In this document: piece after piece, positions 1 to 8,645 of the stretch
Numbering within the stretch: the stretch's first letter is position 1
Layout: each line of letters begins with the position of its first letter
Assembly (NCBI RefSeq): GCF_004362145.1
Contig: NZ_SNXC01000011.1
Coordinates: 112,438 to 176,437, forward strand
Reading direction: 5' to 3'
Length of the DNA: 64,000 nt
From: Marinomonas balearica
GTDB taxonomy: Bacteria > Pseudomonadota > Gammaproteobacteria > Pseudomonadales > Marinomonadaceae
Program-made: the position numbers and the translations under genes
Notes under the pieces: model-generated
Told to the model about the DNA's origin: nothing
Databases searched by the model: none
What the model saw: the letters and a program-made list of their open reading frames with translations, nothing else

Positions 1-242
1 CAAAAATGTGACAAAGTCACGTTTGTGTCAGCAGGTCTGCCTTTATCATTAAAAGGCGAGTGAAACTTTTTTTCTCTGTGTCATGCAATTTTGATCAAAC
101 TCGACTAAAATGCGCTGCAATTTAAAGTTTGACTACATGGTTAAATATTATTGAGTGATTTTTAACCACTGTTTATTTCTAAGATTCCCCATTGAGTTCC
201 GCTCTTGAGGGTGTAACGAAGTTAAAATTGCAGGAGCCAGCT

Positions 243-740
243 ATGAACCCATATTCGAAAGACTTTCCCGTTTCCTGGGAGGAACTACATCGTAATGCCC
301 GCGCATTGTCTTGGAGATTGCTTGAACAAGGACCGTGGAAAGGCATTATCGCGATTACCCGAGGCGGATTAGTCCCCGCAGCAATTTTGTGCCGTGAAAT
401 GGACATCCGTTTGATTGATACCATTTGTGTCGTAAGCTACGGATCGGAAAGTAAGGGAGATGCGGCAATGAAGCAAGGTGACCTTAACGTATTAAAAGGC
501 GTAGAAGGTGACGGCGAAGGCTTCATTCTTGTTGATGATCTTGTTGATACAGGCCGCACTGCGCAAAAAGTTCGCGATATGTTGCCAAAAGCACATTTCG
601 CAACGATATACGCTAAGCCAGCTGGCAAACCGCTTGTAGATACCTTTATTACTGAAGTCAGTCAGGACACATGGATTCGCTTCCCATGGGATATGGAATA
701 CACCTTTTCTACACCGATTGCGGATCGTCATAGTCGTTAA
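243..740 (+). CDS. gpt: Xanthine(-guanine) phosphoribosyltransferase
   Basis: Purine salvage enzyme that transfers phosphoribose from PRPP to xanthine or guanine in the cytoplasm. The PRPP-binding loop is clear: acidic residues followed by [11 protein letters not shown] in the middle of the protein, and an early ITRGGLVPA stretch typical of type I phosphoribosyltransferases. The product of 165 residues is slightly longer than E. coli Gpt (152). I chose the ATG at 243, which is preceded by caggag, over an in-frame ATG at 192 that would add 17 non-family residues. It appears monocistronic. Family membership is firm; base preference (xanthine, guanine or hypoxanthine) is inferred. Confidence 0.88.
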   Translation: MNPYSKDFPVSWEELHRNARALSWRLLEQGPWKGIIAITRGGLVPAAILCREMDIRLIDTICVVSYGSESKGDAAMKQGDLNVLKGVEGDGEGFILVDDLVDTGRTAQKVRDMLPKAHFATIYAKPAGKPLVDTFITEVSQDTWIRFPWDMEYTFSTPIADRHSR

Positions 741-1061
741 TTTTTGTAAATCTCTTTGAATGTCGTAGAATAGTTTCGCTAAACTGACTAATAGATGATG
801 GAAGCAGTTGCTCTGCTTCTGTCTTTGAGATTGTTTCATCCAGAGAGATAGGACTAAACAAATTTCAAAGATGTAAGTGATAGTTTGTTGTATTGTCATG
901 CCGTTACGATAGGATCATAGTGACAGAGTGGAGCTAGCGGCTGATAAAAGAGTGCAACGTTATAGCAAGATATGGAGCGAAATCTTTGTGTCTTAGCTTG
1001 GTCAATTAGTACAGGGTACTCGATTAACGGTCATTCACTGAGATTCTATAAAGGAAATACT
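741..1061. other. 321-bp intergenic region with a weak hairpin
   Basis: Spacer between gpt and the DUF2914 gene. The only structure I see is a 7-bp stem (GAAGCAG at 801-807, CTGCTTC at 813-819) about 60 bases after the gpt stop, without a U-tract; it could be a weak terminator. A long open frame on the opposite strand here and inside gpt has no family character and is not called. No convincing promoter is visible. Confidence 0.35.
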
Positions 1062-1472
1062 ATGAGACATTCTTTCCAGCGAGCATGTGTATATTTTGTA
1101 CTCGTTTTCATTGCAGTCGGGTCAAAAGCATGGGCGGAAGGGTATGTCGCACGAGCTCAATTCTCTTCTGATGTTGTAGAAAGAGAGCCGATTGATGACA
1201 TTGGTAATGTTATCAAGGTTGAATACGGCGAAATTCAGCGCGTGTATTTTTTTACCGATTTACGTGATATGAAAGGTAACCAAGTTATCCATCGTTGGCT
1301 ATTAGATGGCGATGTACAAGCTGAAATTCCCTTTGATATTGGTGGCGATCGTTGGCGTGTCTGGTCGAGTAAAAAACTCATGCCCGGTTTTGATGGCACT
1401 TGGGCCGTTGAAGTCGTCAAAGACGGTAATATTGTCGACCGTTATTCATTCGATTATGTAGACGAGTATTAA
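1062..1472 (+). CDS. Secreted DUF2914 domain protein
   Basis: Protein of 136 residues with an N-terminal signal peptide (hydrophobic core YFVLVFIAVG, cleavage after AWA near residue 25), so probably periplasmic. The mature part matches my memory of the DUF2914 family: an RAQF start, YFFTDLRDM, HRWLLDG, a W-R-VWSSK segment and a C-terminal WAVEVVKDG, suggesting a small beta-sandwich. The ATG at 1062 has aaagga upstream and yields a proper signal peptide; the frame stays open back to 972 but those residues would disrupt it. The next gene starts 3 bases after the stop, so the two are probably co-transcribed. Function unknown. Confidence 0.7.
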   Translation: MRHSFQRACVYFVLVFIAVGSKAWAEGYVARAQFSSDVVEREPIDDIGNVIKVEYGEIQRVYFFTDLRDMKGNQVIHRWLLDGDVQAEIPFDIGGDRWRVWSSKKLMPGFDGTWAVEVVKDGNIVDRYSFDYVDEY

Positions 1473-1475
1473 CCT

Positions 1476-1808
1476 ATGTTCCACATTCGGGCACGAGGTT
1501 TGCCATTTGAAGACCTTGAATTCCTATCGGAACGTCTTATTCGTCAACTAGCTGATATTACCAAAATTTCGGCGTCTGCACTTTCCTTAGAATATGAAAA
1601 GTCCATCTATCTTGGTGTGGCGGGCGCATCTTCTAGCTTTCCTTACTTTGAAATATCATGGGTCAACACTGATCATGACTTAAAGCCTACGATTGCAGCT
1701 TCGATTGAAGAACTTGTTAGAACGGTTGTTGAGCCTCAGCAAGAAATCGTTGTTGTCTTCCACGAAATTGATCCGCAAAATTACTTCAAAAATGGAAAGC
1801 ACGTTTGA
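1476..1808 (+). CDS. DUF1904-like small cytoplasmic protein
   Basis: Protein of 110 residues resembling DUF1904 proteins, which have a tautomerase-like beta-alpha-beta layout: N-terminal FHIRARGL strand, helix EFLSERLIRQLADI, strand SALSLEYEKSIYLG and a C-terminal EIVVVFHEID strand. There is no catalytic N-terminal proline, so tautomerase activity is not expected. It begins 3 bases after the DUF2914 gene and likely shares its transcript. The family call is from memory of sequence style and is moderately sure; the role is unknown. Confidence 0.6.
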   Translation: MFHIRARGLPFEDLEFLSERLIRQLADITKISASALSLEYEKSIYLGVAGASSSFPYFEISWVNTDHDLKPTIAASIEELVRTVVEPQQEIVVVFHEIDPQNYFKNGKHV

Positions 1809-1932
1809 TTTAATGCCTTCAAAATCTGCTGATTGATCTCTAAATCACATCTTTGTTCCAACGTTTCTGTGGCTGCTTTTGTAGATACTGTCTTTGTATT
1901 CAAATCATCTCTCAATTCATGTAAAGACAAAA

Positions 1933-3282
1933 CTAACGTTGAAAGTCATAAACACTGCCCAGTTTTAATATTTGGGTAAGTTCATCCAGTGCCTTTCTGC
2001 TTTCTTGAAGCAGTTGGGGATCCGATAAATCACTTTCGACCAATCGGTCTCGATAATGTTGTTCTACCCAATGGTTAAGCGTTCTAAACAGGCGCTCGTT
2101 CATGAGTGTGTTTTGGTTCAATGCGTTTTTTTCATTGTCAGTTAATACAACTCTCAAACGTAAACAAGCGGGTCCACCGCCGTTGCTCATACTTTGTTTT
2201 AGATCAAAGACTTTCACTTGATTAATAGGGGAGTCGTTTTCAACTATGCGCTGAAGATAGCCCCAAACGTTTGGTTGTGCTTGGCATTCATTCGGAACAA
2301 CTAAGATCATCTCGTCGTTGCTTTGACTTAATAGCTGGCTATTAAACAGGTAAGATTGAATGCATTCTTGAACACTTACCTCCGAACTGGGGACTTCAAC
2401 AAAGTGAAGTTTTTGTGTGCTGCCAGTGAACCTCCAAGCTCTTTGAAGATCGCTTTGCATTTTTGCGGAATCTAAAAATGCTTCTTGATGGTAAAAGTGG
2501 ACATTTCTATTGCCCACGGCAATAACATCGTTGTGGAACACGCCTTTGTCGATAACATTGGGGTTTTGCTGAGCGAAGACCACTTGCTGTTCGTCTAAGC
2601 CGTGATTTCTTGCGATTGCTTGAGACGCTTCTAGCGTTTGACGTGCTGGGAACTTTTGCGGACGCTGGTTTTGGGTATTGAATGCAGACATTCCATAAAC
2701 AAAGAATTCAATCCCTTTACCACCGTATTCAGAAGCAAAACGCGTATGGTTGGCGGCGCCTTCATCGCCAAAGTGTTCTACACTTGGCAGCGTCGGGTGA
2801 TGAGCAAAGTGTGCTTCATCGCTAAACGTTGCTTTTAGAATACGGCCGGTTACTTCGTGCTCTATTGAGCGGTGAAATTTGTTCACTAAGTTTGCTGGAG
2901 TGAAGTGTATTCTGCCATCTTTCGTGTCTGAACTGGGTGAAACGGTTGCAGCATTTGCTGTCCACATACAGGAAGCGGAACTGACCGCGGCGAGCAATTT
3001 TGGCGCTTGCTTTAAAGCTTGTTCAAGAATGCCACTGTCTGAACCTATGAAGCCGAGCTTGCGTAATGTTGGAATATGAGGCCGCTCATGAGGTGCAAGT
3101 ACACCTTGGACGAAGCCCATATCGGCCAACGCCTTCATTTTTTCCAGACCTTGCTTTGCGGCGGCTTTTGGATTCGACGGTTTGGAGGTATTACCCGTCG
3201 ACGCGACATTGCCAAATGACAGCCCGCTGTAATTATGAGTCGGGCCAACTAAACCATCAAAATTTGCTTCGATCGTTGTCAT
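1933..3282 (-). CDS. astB: N-succinylarginine dihydrolase
   Basis: Second enzyme of the arginine succinyltransferase (AST) pathway; it hydrolyses N2-succinylarginine to N2-succinylornithine, two ammonia and CO2. The 449 residues match the family length of about 445. Visible signatures are the N-terminal [31 protein letters not shown]-like segment, HNDVIAVGN around residue 250 and the C-terminal [11 protein letters not shown] that carries the catalytic cysteine. The start has gaggag 8 bases upstream and lies 10 bases after astD. It is the last gene of the operon here; aruE/astE (succinylglutamate desuccinylase), expected next in Pseudomonas, is absent from this position. Confidence 0.96.
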   Translation of the reverse strand: MTTIEANFDGLVGPTHNYSGLSFGNVASTGNTSKPSNPKAAAKQGLEKMKALADMGFVQGVLAPHERPHIPTLRKLGFIGSDSGILEQALKQAPKLLAAVSSASCMWTANAATVSPSSDTKDGRIHFTPANLVNKFHRSIEHEVTGRILKATFSDEAHFAHHPTLPSVEHFGDEGAANHTRFASEYGGKGIEFFVYGMSAFNTQNQRPQKFPARQTLEASQAIARNHGLDEQQVVFAQQNPNVIDKGVFHNDVIAVGNRNVHFYHQEAFLDSAKMQSDLQRAWRFTGSTQKLHFVEVPSSEVSVQECIQSYLFNSQLLSQSNDEMILVVPNECQAQPNVWGYLQRIVENDSPINQVKVFDLKQSMSNGGGPACLRLRVVLTDNEKNALNQNTLMNERLFRTLNHWVEQHYRDRLVESDLSDPQLLQESRKALDELTQILKLGSVYDFQR

Positions 3283-3292
3283 AGTGCGCTCC

Positions 3293-4771
3293 TCACTTAG
3301 GAAAACGTAATCCAGGATTCAATGTATCTGGTATAGAGAGAGTTTCTACTTCAATACTGGCAACAGGGTAAGCACAGTAATCGGCAGCGTAGTAAGCGCT
3401 CGCTCTGTGATTTCCACTCGCACCTGTTCCGCCAAATGGTGCGGCACTAGACGCTCCGGTAGTTTGTCTATTCCAATTGATTATTCCTGCACGACTGTGT
3501 TGTAAAAACCATTCATATTCTTTTTTATCGTCCGACAATATTCCTGCAGAAAGACCGTATTGTGTGTTGTTCGCGACCTTCATGGCTTGATCCAAGGAAT
3601 CGTAACGGATCACTGTGAGCAAAGGGCCAAAATATTCCTTGTCTGGTAGAGAGTCTAAGATGTCTGTTGCATCAATGATGCTTGGCGATACATAGCCTGT
3701 TGCTGAATCGCCACGTTTCATTGGAACAAGGCTTTTTGCGCCAAGCGTTATTAAATATTCATACGCTGAAAGCATGTTATCGGCTGCGCTGGCAGAGACG
3801 ATGGGGCCCATAAAAGGTTGTGGTGTCGCATCGTATTTATCGACAACGATGGTTTTAGTGGCTGCTATTAGGTGCTGGAGAATGTTATCTCCATGTTTGC
3901 CTTTTGGTAGAAGCACTCGACGCGCACAGGTGCATCTTTGCCCAGAGGAAATAAAAGCGGACTGAATGATTTCGTGCACAACCGCGGGAATGTTAGTCGT
4001 CTGTCCAGAGACCAATAACGGGTTATTTCCACCCATTTCAAGAGCGAGAATTTTTCCCGGGTGACCAGCAAAATTTTTGTGAATTATCTGTCCTACCTCC
4101 GGACTGCCCGTAAAGAATAATCCATCGATTCCGATATGGTTTGATAAAATAACCCCCGTTTGTTTTTCACCTTGTACAAGGTTTAATACGCCATCGCTCA
4201 AACCTGCTTTCTCCCACAACTGAATAATGAGATCGGAGGTTGCAGGTGTTTGTTCAGAGGGTTTAAGAACGACCGTATTGCCGGCGATTAGGGCCGGTAC
4301 AATGTGTCCGTTCGGTAAATGCCCAGGGAAATTGTAGGGGCCAAACACCGCGACAACACCATGCGGCCTGTGACGTAATTTCGCTGTTGCACCGGGAATA
4401 TCTGTTGATTTTTCGCCTGTTCTTTCATCGTAGGCTTGTTTGGATATGGTGATTTTACCTACCATTGCAGCGGCTTCTGTTCGTGTTTCCCAAAGTGGTT
4501 TGCCCGTCTCTTGGCTGATAACCGTTGCAATCTCTTCTGAATGGCTTTTTAGCAGTTCAACAAACCTTCCTATAACAGCAAGGCGATCTGTTATAGGGAG
4601 GTTTGCCCACAAGGGAAATGCTGTTCTGGCGGCTTCTACGGCTTCATCCACTTGAGATGATGAGGCAGAATTTGCTTCCCATAAAACGTGCCCGTTACTT
4701 GGGTCAACAGAGGTAAATGTCGGCCCTTCACCTTCAAGCCATTGACCGTTAATGAAGTGTTTCTGTTTCAT
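3293..4771 (-). CDS. astD: Succinylglutamate-semialdehyde dehydrogenase
   Basis: NAD-dependent aldehyde dehydrogenase of the AST pathway, converting N-succinylglutamate semialdehyde to N-succinylglutamate. The 492 residues fit the family. It shows the ALDH fold motifs: [10 protein letters not shown] for cofactor binding, FTGSPEVG, catalytic glutamate in [11 protein letters not shown], catalytic cysteine in [10 protein letters not shown] and the C-terminal [12 protein letters not shown]. It begins with the typical [12 protein letters not shown]. It sits between aruG and astB with short gaps, as in the Pseudomonas aru operon, which makes the specific ALDH assignment safe. Confidence 0.95.
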   Translation of the reverse strand: MKQKHFINGQWLEGEGPTFTSVDPSNGHVLWEANSASSSQVDEAVEAARTAFPLWANLPITDRLAVIGRFVELLKSHSEEIATVISQETGKPLWETRTEAAAMVGKITISKQAYDERTGEKSTDIPGATAKLRHRPHGVVAVFGPYNFPGHLPNGHIVPALIAGNTVVLKPSEQTPATSDLIIQLWEKAGLSDGVLNLVQGEKQTGVILSNHIGIDGLFFTGSPEVGQIIHKNFAGHPGKILALEMGGNNPLLVSGQTTNIPAVVHEIIQSAFISSGQRCTCARRVLLPKGKHGDNILQHLIAATKTIVVDKYDATPQPFMGPIVSASAADNMLSAYEYLITLGAKSLVPMKRGDSATGYVSPSIIDATDILDSLPDKEYFGPLLTVIRYDSLDQAMKVANNTQYGLSAGILSDDKKEYEWFLQHSRAGIINWNRQTTGASSAAPFGGTGASGNHRASAYYAADYCAYPVASIEVETLSIPDTLNPGLRFPK

Positions 4772-4832
4772 CGTATACTCCTAACGTTAGCAATAACTGT
4801 GTTATCTCGATCTGAGGTTGTCAGCGCAATGA

Positions 4833-5876
4833 CTACCTTCTGGCATGTGGAGACAGTTCTACAATGCGCACTGGGTCTTTGTAATCGACTTTTAAATGTT
4901 TTGCTTCTTCATCGGATAGCACTAAACCGCTGCCTGGCGGAGTAGCACGCTGAATAAGAATGCATCGAAAGTCCTCTAGCTTGGCGTTTGAAACAAGATA
5001 ATGTGTGCCTTCGTTCGCGTCTTTTGGAGTACCTACGGAAGATAAGCACAAACGGCTTTCTCGTACGGCGCGAATGTCTGAGATTCTGGCTTCGATGGTT
5101 GGGCCACCATCGAAAATATCGACGTAGTTTTCAAATCGAAACCCTTCTTGCTCCAGCAGATGACGGGCTGGCGCGGTTTTTTCATGTACCTTACCGAGTA
5201 CTTCACGTGCTGATTCTGGTAAAAGGTTCACATATACTGGGTTATGCGGCATGAGCTCTGCGATAAATTGCTTGCTTCCTAAAGCCGTTAATTCGTCAGC
5301 ACGTTCGAACTCAATAGAGAAAAAGTGTTTGCCAAGACTTTCCCATAGAGGTGATAGGCCGTTTTTATCGCATACCCCGCGCATTTCTGCGAAAATTTTC
5401 TCGGTAAAGCGCTCTGGAAACTGCGCAAGAAACATAAATCGACTTTTCGATAACAGTTGTCCATTTTTGGAATGGCGATAACTTTCTTCTAAAAAGAGAG
5501 TACAGACCTCACTAATTCCCGTGTAATCATTGTTTAACACTAATGTTGGATGAATGTTGTGCACGCCTAGCTCACGCGAGGAGTGCGTTGTCGTGCCAAT
5601 GTGGTAGCTATAGAATGGCTCTTCCAAACCAACGGCAGCGAGTAATCCTGTTGTTCCGACAACATCGCCTGTTTCAGTGTCTTCTAATACAAATAAATAG
5701 TCTTCGTTAGCTGGTTGATTCAATTCCATTTTGGCGAACGAATGCAGTGATGCTTCAATTTTTCTTTGTAAAATGACTTCATCGGGGATCAGAGATGTGA
5801 AGCCAACTCCTGTTTGTTCTGCTAAACGGTACAGCGAAGTCATATCATCTATTTGAATAGGGCGTATTACCATCAT
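4833..5876 (-). CDS. aruG: Arginine N-succinyltransferase, beta subunit (AruG/AstA type)
   Basis: Acyl-CoA-dependent transferase that succinylates the alpha-amino group of arginine from succinyl-CoA, the first AST step. The 347 residues match AstA. Visible family signatures are IRPIQIDDMTSLYRLAEQTG at the N terminus, FVLEDTETGDVVGTTGLLAAVG, EPFYSYHIGTTTHSSRELG, SPLWESLGKHFFSIEF and VDIFDGGPTIEAR. It is clearly paralogous to the gene just upstream, and the pair corresponds to AruG/AruF of Pseudomonas, where both subunits form the enzyme. The start could be one codon later. A gap of 112 bases separates it from aruF. Confidence 0.92.
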   Translation of the reverse strand: MMVIRPIQIDDMTSLYRLAEQTGVGFTSLIPDEVILQRKIEASLHSFAKMELNQPANEDYLFVLEDTETGDVVGTTGLLAAVGLEEPFYSYHIGTTTHSSRELGVHNIHPTLVLNNDYTGISEVCTLFLEESYRHSKNGQLLSKSRFMFLAQFPERFTEKIFAEMRGVCDKNGLSPLWESLGKHFFSIEFERADELTALGSKQFIAELMPHNPVYVNLLPESAREVLGKVHEKTAPARHLLEQEGFRFENYVDIFDGGPTIEARISDIRAVRESRLCLSSVGTPKDANEGTHYLVSNAKLEDFRCILIQRATPPGSGLVLSDEEAKHLKVDYKDPVRIVELSPHARR

Positions 5877-5988
5877 GATAGAATTCCTTGTTCAGTTTTG
5901 TGTGAGAAGCGAATCAGTAACGCACATGCCTTTCGGTGCAGGTTAGTCGCTTTCGATGGACGTCGCTGAAAGCTGTTTTGGTTCACCC

Positions 5989-7020
5989 TTATAAGGTTGC
6001 CCATTGAATTTGACTCCCTGAGCCTATTGAAAGCCGCTCACTTGTTTGATCATCAATACTAAGACCTGCAACTTGCGATATGGCTCTCGCAGAAGTCACT
6101 CTAAAATCTTCAAGGTGTCCCGCACTAATTAAGTAAGATGCACTGTCAGTATTCTTCGCTTCTATTTCACTTTTTGTGGAGATCAGTGTTTTTCCGGATT
6201 TTTGTTCCCTGATGGTTCTCAAGTCTTGTATTCGAGCTTCTACGGTGGGGCCTGCATCAAAGATGTCGACGTACCCTCTGAATTCGAAGCCTTCATCCAA
6301 AAGCAGATCCGACGTTTTTGCGGAGTCTTCATGAACGACACCAATTACGTCTTGTGCTTCGCTAGAAAGAGTTGGGACATAGATAGGGTATCGAGGCATG
6401 AGATCGGCGATAAAATGCTTACTGCTGACGCCGGACAAGTAATCGGCTTTTTTAAAATCCATACTGAAGAAGTGTTTGCCTAACGATTCCCAAAAAGGGG
6501 AGTAGCCGTGTTTGTCGCTGTCGCCTCGAAGCTCAACAAATAACTTTTGCGTAAATCTGTCTGAATGCTTAGCAATAAAAAGAAGGCGGGCACGAGAAAG
6601 CAATGACATTGCTGTTGGGTTTTGGTGCTGATTATTTATGATCATTGCCATCATTCGACTGGTGCCGCTGTAATCATGACATAGAAATAACGCAGGGATA
6701 CGATTGTGGATTTGCAGTTGTGGCGAGGCATGAACAACTTCATCAATGCGGTAACTGTAAAATGGGCTTTCTAGACCCACCATAGCTTCTAAGCCGGAGG
6801 TGCCTACGACATCTCCTGTTGCTTCATCGACCAACACAAATAAATAGGTTTCATCGCCGGGGTTGACGACGTCCGTCTGCAATGCGCGTTTTGACGATGC
6901 AATTTTATCGTTCAGTCTGTCACGATTCGCAGGGAAATTCGTAAACCCAATACCAGCTTGTTGAGCGAGACGCTCTAGTGCGGGTAAATCTTGAAAATCT
7001 GCTGGTCGAACAAGGTACAT
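5989..7020 (-). CDS. aruF: Arginine N-succinyltransferase, alpha subunit (AruF type)
   Basis: First gene of the AST operon and paralogue of the downstream aruG; 343 residues. In Pseudomonas the alpha subunit extends the substrate range to ornithine. Shared signatures are LVRPADFQDLPALERLAQQAG, FVLVDEATGDVVGTSGLEAMVG, SPFYSYRIDEVVHASPQL, SPFWESLGKHFFSMDF and VDIFDAGPTVEAR. The region after residue 280 (KSGKTLISTKSEIEAKN) is an insertion relative to aruG. The start has aggag about 8 bases upstream. aruC/astC (the transaminase), normally in front of aruF, is not here; the upstream neighbour is a DUF1653 gene on the other strand. Confidence 0.92.
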   Translation of the reverse strand: MYLVRPADFQDLPALERLAQQAGIGFTNFPANRDRLNDKIASSKRALQTDVVNPGDETYLFVLVDEATGDVVGTSGLEAMVGLESPFYSYRIDEVVHASPQLQIHNRIPALFLCHDYSGTSRMMAMIINNQHQNPTAMSLLSRARLLFIAKHSDRFTQKLFVELRGDSDKHGYSPFWESLGKHFFSMDFKKADYLSGVSSKHFIADLMPRYPIYVPTLSSEAQDVIGVVHEDSAKTSDLLLDEGFEFRGYVDIFDAGPTVEARIQDLRTIREQKSGKTLISTKSEIEAKNTDSASYLISAGHLEDFRVTSARAISQVAGLSIDDQTSERLSIGSGSQIQWATL

Positions 7021-7203
7021 GTAGAACTCCTAAAAACGGCGTGGGCAACAGATGTGCGGTTTAAGGCAATCAATTGTTTTTTTATATACTTAAATTATTA
7101 CTTAAGTGATCGAGATTAAGTAGGGAGCAACTTTTCAAATTGCGACTCAATATTTTGGCTTTTGGACATATTCGGTCGAATTTGAGTAAGTGAGGAAGAG
7201 GCG

Positions 7204-7353
7204 ATGGATTGTATTGAGTTTGTCTCGTTAAAAAGCTCGCTTTTTAACGGATTGCGATCCAAGATTAGGAGCGTTTTTAGGAAGGCAATGAAGTCGTCAA
7301 TGATAAGAGATAAATTTGATGCCTTTTTAGTTACTACTTCCTTATGTCATTAA
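7204..7353 (+). CDS. Possible 49-residue small protein
   Basis: Short open frame in the aruF/DUF1653 spacer, with an ATG preceded by tgaggaagaggcg, a good Shine-Dalgarno region. It encodes about 49 residues, rich in Ser, Lys and Arg (opening MDCIEFVSLKSSLFNGLRSK), with no motif I know. It ends 25 bases before the DUF1653 start. It also contains the 24-bp palindrome at 7226-7249, which may be the real functional element, so the coding call is weak. It could be a chance frame in a leader. Confidence 0.25.
   Translation: MDCIEFVSLKSSLFNGLRSKIRSVFRKAMKSSMIRDKFDAFLVTTSLCH
7226..7249. promoter_or_regulatory. Perfect 11-bp inverted repeat, candidate operator or hairpin
   Basis: CGTTAAAAAGC and its exact reverse complement GCTTTTTAACG are separated by two bases (TC). 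It lies about 205 bases upstream of aruF and 130 upstream of the DUF1653 gene. The 2-base spacer suits a dimeric repressor site better than an RNA hairpin, although each strand also carries a short T-run. No regulator can be named. Confidence 0.4.
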
Positions 7354-7378
7354 ATATTTATTAAGTTTTGAGATTGCT

Positions 7379-7591
7379 ATGAAATCAGGAGTTTACCGCC
7401 ACTACAAAGGGGCAGAATATTGGGTTGAGCGCGTCGCCAGACACAGCGAGACGGAAGAAGAATTAGTAATCTATCAGGCATTGTACGGTGAACGAGGGTG
7501 GTGGGCTCGACCAAAGAGCATGTTCATTGAAAATGTTATGGTCGAGGATGAGGAGATTCAACGTTTCGAATGGTTACGTGAATCGATCTAA
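7379..7591 (+). CDS. DUF1653 domain protein
   Basis: Small soluble protein of 70 residues that is almost entirely a DUF1653 domain: YRHYKGAEYWVERVARHSET followed by LVIYQALYGERGWWARPKSMF. The family is widespread and uncharacterised. The domain normally spans about 60-65 residues, so this is a complete single-domain member. Its stop overlaps the stop of the convergent LysR gene by 4 bases. Confidence 0.82.
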   Translation: MKSGVYRHYKGAEYWVERVARHSETEEELVIYQALYGERGWWARPKSMFIENVMVEDEEIQRFEWLRESI

Positions 7592-8568
7592 ATAGGTAAA
7601 TCAGTATTAGGTTCGCTTAATACCCATGGAGATTCGCGCATAGAATCGATGATTTTATTGCGCAACCATTTGTGTGCTGCGTCATTGTTGTATCTTTCAT
7701 GCCAACATATATGAATGGGGTGTCGTCCATTATATGGGTCTAGATCGATCGCTTCTTGTGGCATAGGCAGCACTTTTACTGGGTGGAAGCCTTCCTTGTG
7801 TTCTGTAATAGAGCAGAATAATTCCCCAATCGATTTTGAAGTAACCAATGCCATACCGCGTTTTACCGCTTGCAGTGTAACCATGAGGCTTTCAGCTTCA
7901 AGCTTTGGTTCAACATCGTACCCTTTTTGTTTTAGGCGTTGCTTAATCGCTTGGGCGGAAGCATGTTCTAAGCTTTTGAAATGATGAGTCACAATTTTAT
8001 AGTTCATGAGTTCATCAAGGGTAAGTTCATCTTTATGGTACAGAGGATGAGATTCACTAACGACCAGACATGCCTCAATGTAACCAACCAGCGTGCTGCG
8101 AATATGGCTAGGCGTATCATTAACCGCAACAACGCCAATATCGCATTGACCATTTATAAGCTCTTCAAAGTTAGAGTCTCCCCAATTTAAGATAGAGAGT
8201 TTTACTTCAGGCGCTTCGTAATGGATTGTCGCTAATAAAGGCTCAATAAAGGTTTCTAAATCCCCCTCATTCGCGCGAATTTTAAAGCGGCGACTTAGTG
8301 TTTTTAAGTCGAGTTCAGAGGGTTTCATTAAATCGGTGAGAGAGTTCAATATCGGCTGAACTCGATCGTGTAGTTCTTTTGCTTTGCTTGTGGGGCTTAA
8401 GCCATAAGCCTGTCGCGTAAACAGTTGGTCGTTGAAGAGAGTGCGTAAACGCTGAAGTGATTTACTCAACGCAGGTTGAGTCACGTTTAATCGTTCCGCT
8501 GCGCGCGAGACGCTGCCTTCTTCCATTATCGTAATGAAGGACACTAATAGCTTAATGTCGAGCTTCAT
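7588..8568 (-). CDS. LysR-family transcriptional regulator
   Basis: DNA-binding regulator of about 326 residues. The N-terminal winged helix-turn-helix is typical (LLVSFITIMEEGSVSRAAERLNVTQPALSKSLQRLR, residues about 7-42), followed by a substrate-binding effector domain with SHPLYHKDELTLDELMNYKIV and RGMALVTSKSIGEL. I chose the ATG at 8568, which has GAAGA at proper spacing; an in-frame ATG at 8586 has a poorer site. It lies on the same strand as, and downstream of, the RND pump genes, separated by a strong hairpin, so it is probably transcribed separately but may control the pump. The target is not established. Confidence 0.87.
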   Translation of the reverse strand: MKLDIKLLVSFITIMEEGSVSRAAERLNVTQPALSKSLQRLRTLFNDQLFTRQAYGLSPTSKAKELHDRVQPILNSLTDLMKPSELDLKTLSRRFKIRANEGDLETFIEPLLATIHYEAPEVKLSILNWGDSNFEELINGQCDIGVVAVNDTPSHIRSTLVGYIEACLVVSESHPLYHKDELTLDELMNYKIVTHHFKSLEHASAQAIKQRLKQKGYDVEPKLEAESLMVTLQAVKRGMALVTSKSIGELFCSITEHKEGFHPVKVLPMPQEAIDLDPYNGRHPIHICWHERYNNDAAHKWLRNKIIDSMRESPWVLSEPNTDLPI

Positions 8569-8606
8569 TATGTTTTCTTCATGCATAGTTGTACCGCTCT
8601 TAATCA

Positions 8607-8635
8607 GACTACCAGTAAAAGGGGAACTGGTAGTC
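8607..8635 (-). terminator. Hairpin after RND pump gene
   Basis: Perfect 10-bp stem, GACTACCAGT at 8607-8616 and ACTGGTAGTC at 8626-8635, with a 9-base loop. It begins about 11 bases beyond the stop of the RND permease gene on the minus strand. No long U-tract follows, so it may be a weak terminator or an mRNA 3' stabilising hairpin. Confidence 0.55.
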
Positions 8636-8645
8636 CGTTTAAAGA

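Noticed and set aside
492-899. Minus-strand frame of 135 codons across the 3' half of gpt and its downstream spacer
   Set aside because: It is antisense to a firm gene for most of its coding-like part, has no family similarity and poor composition; judged a shadow plus spacer.
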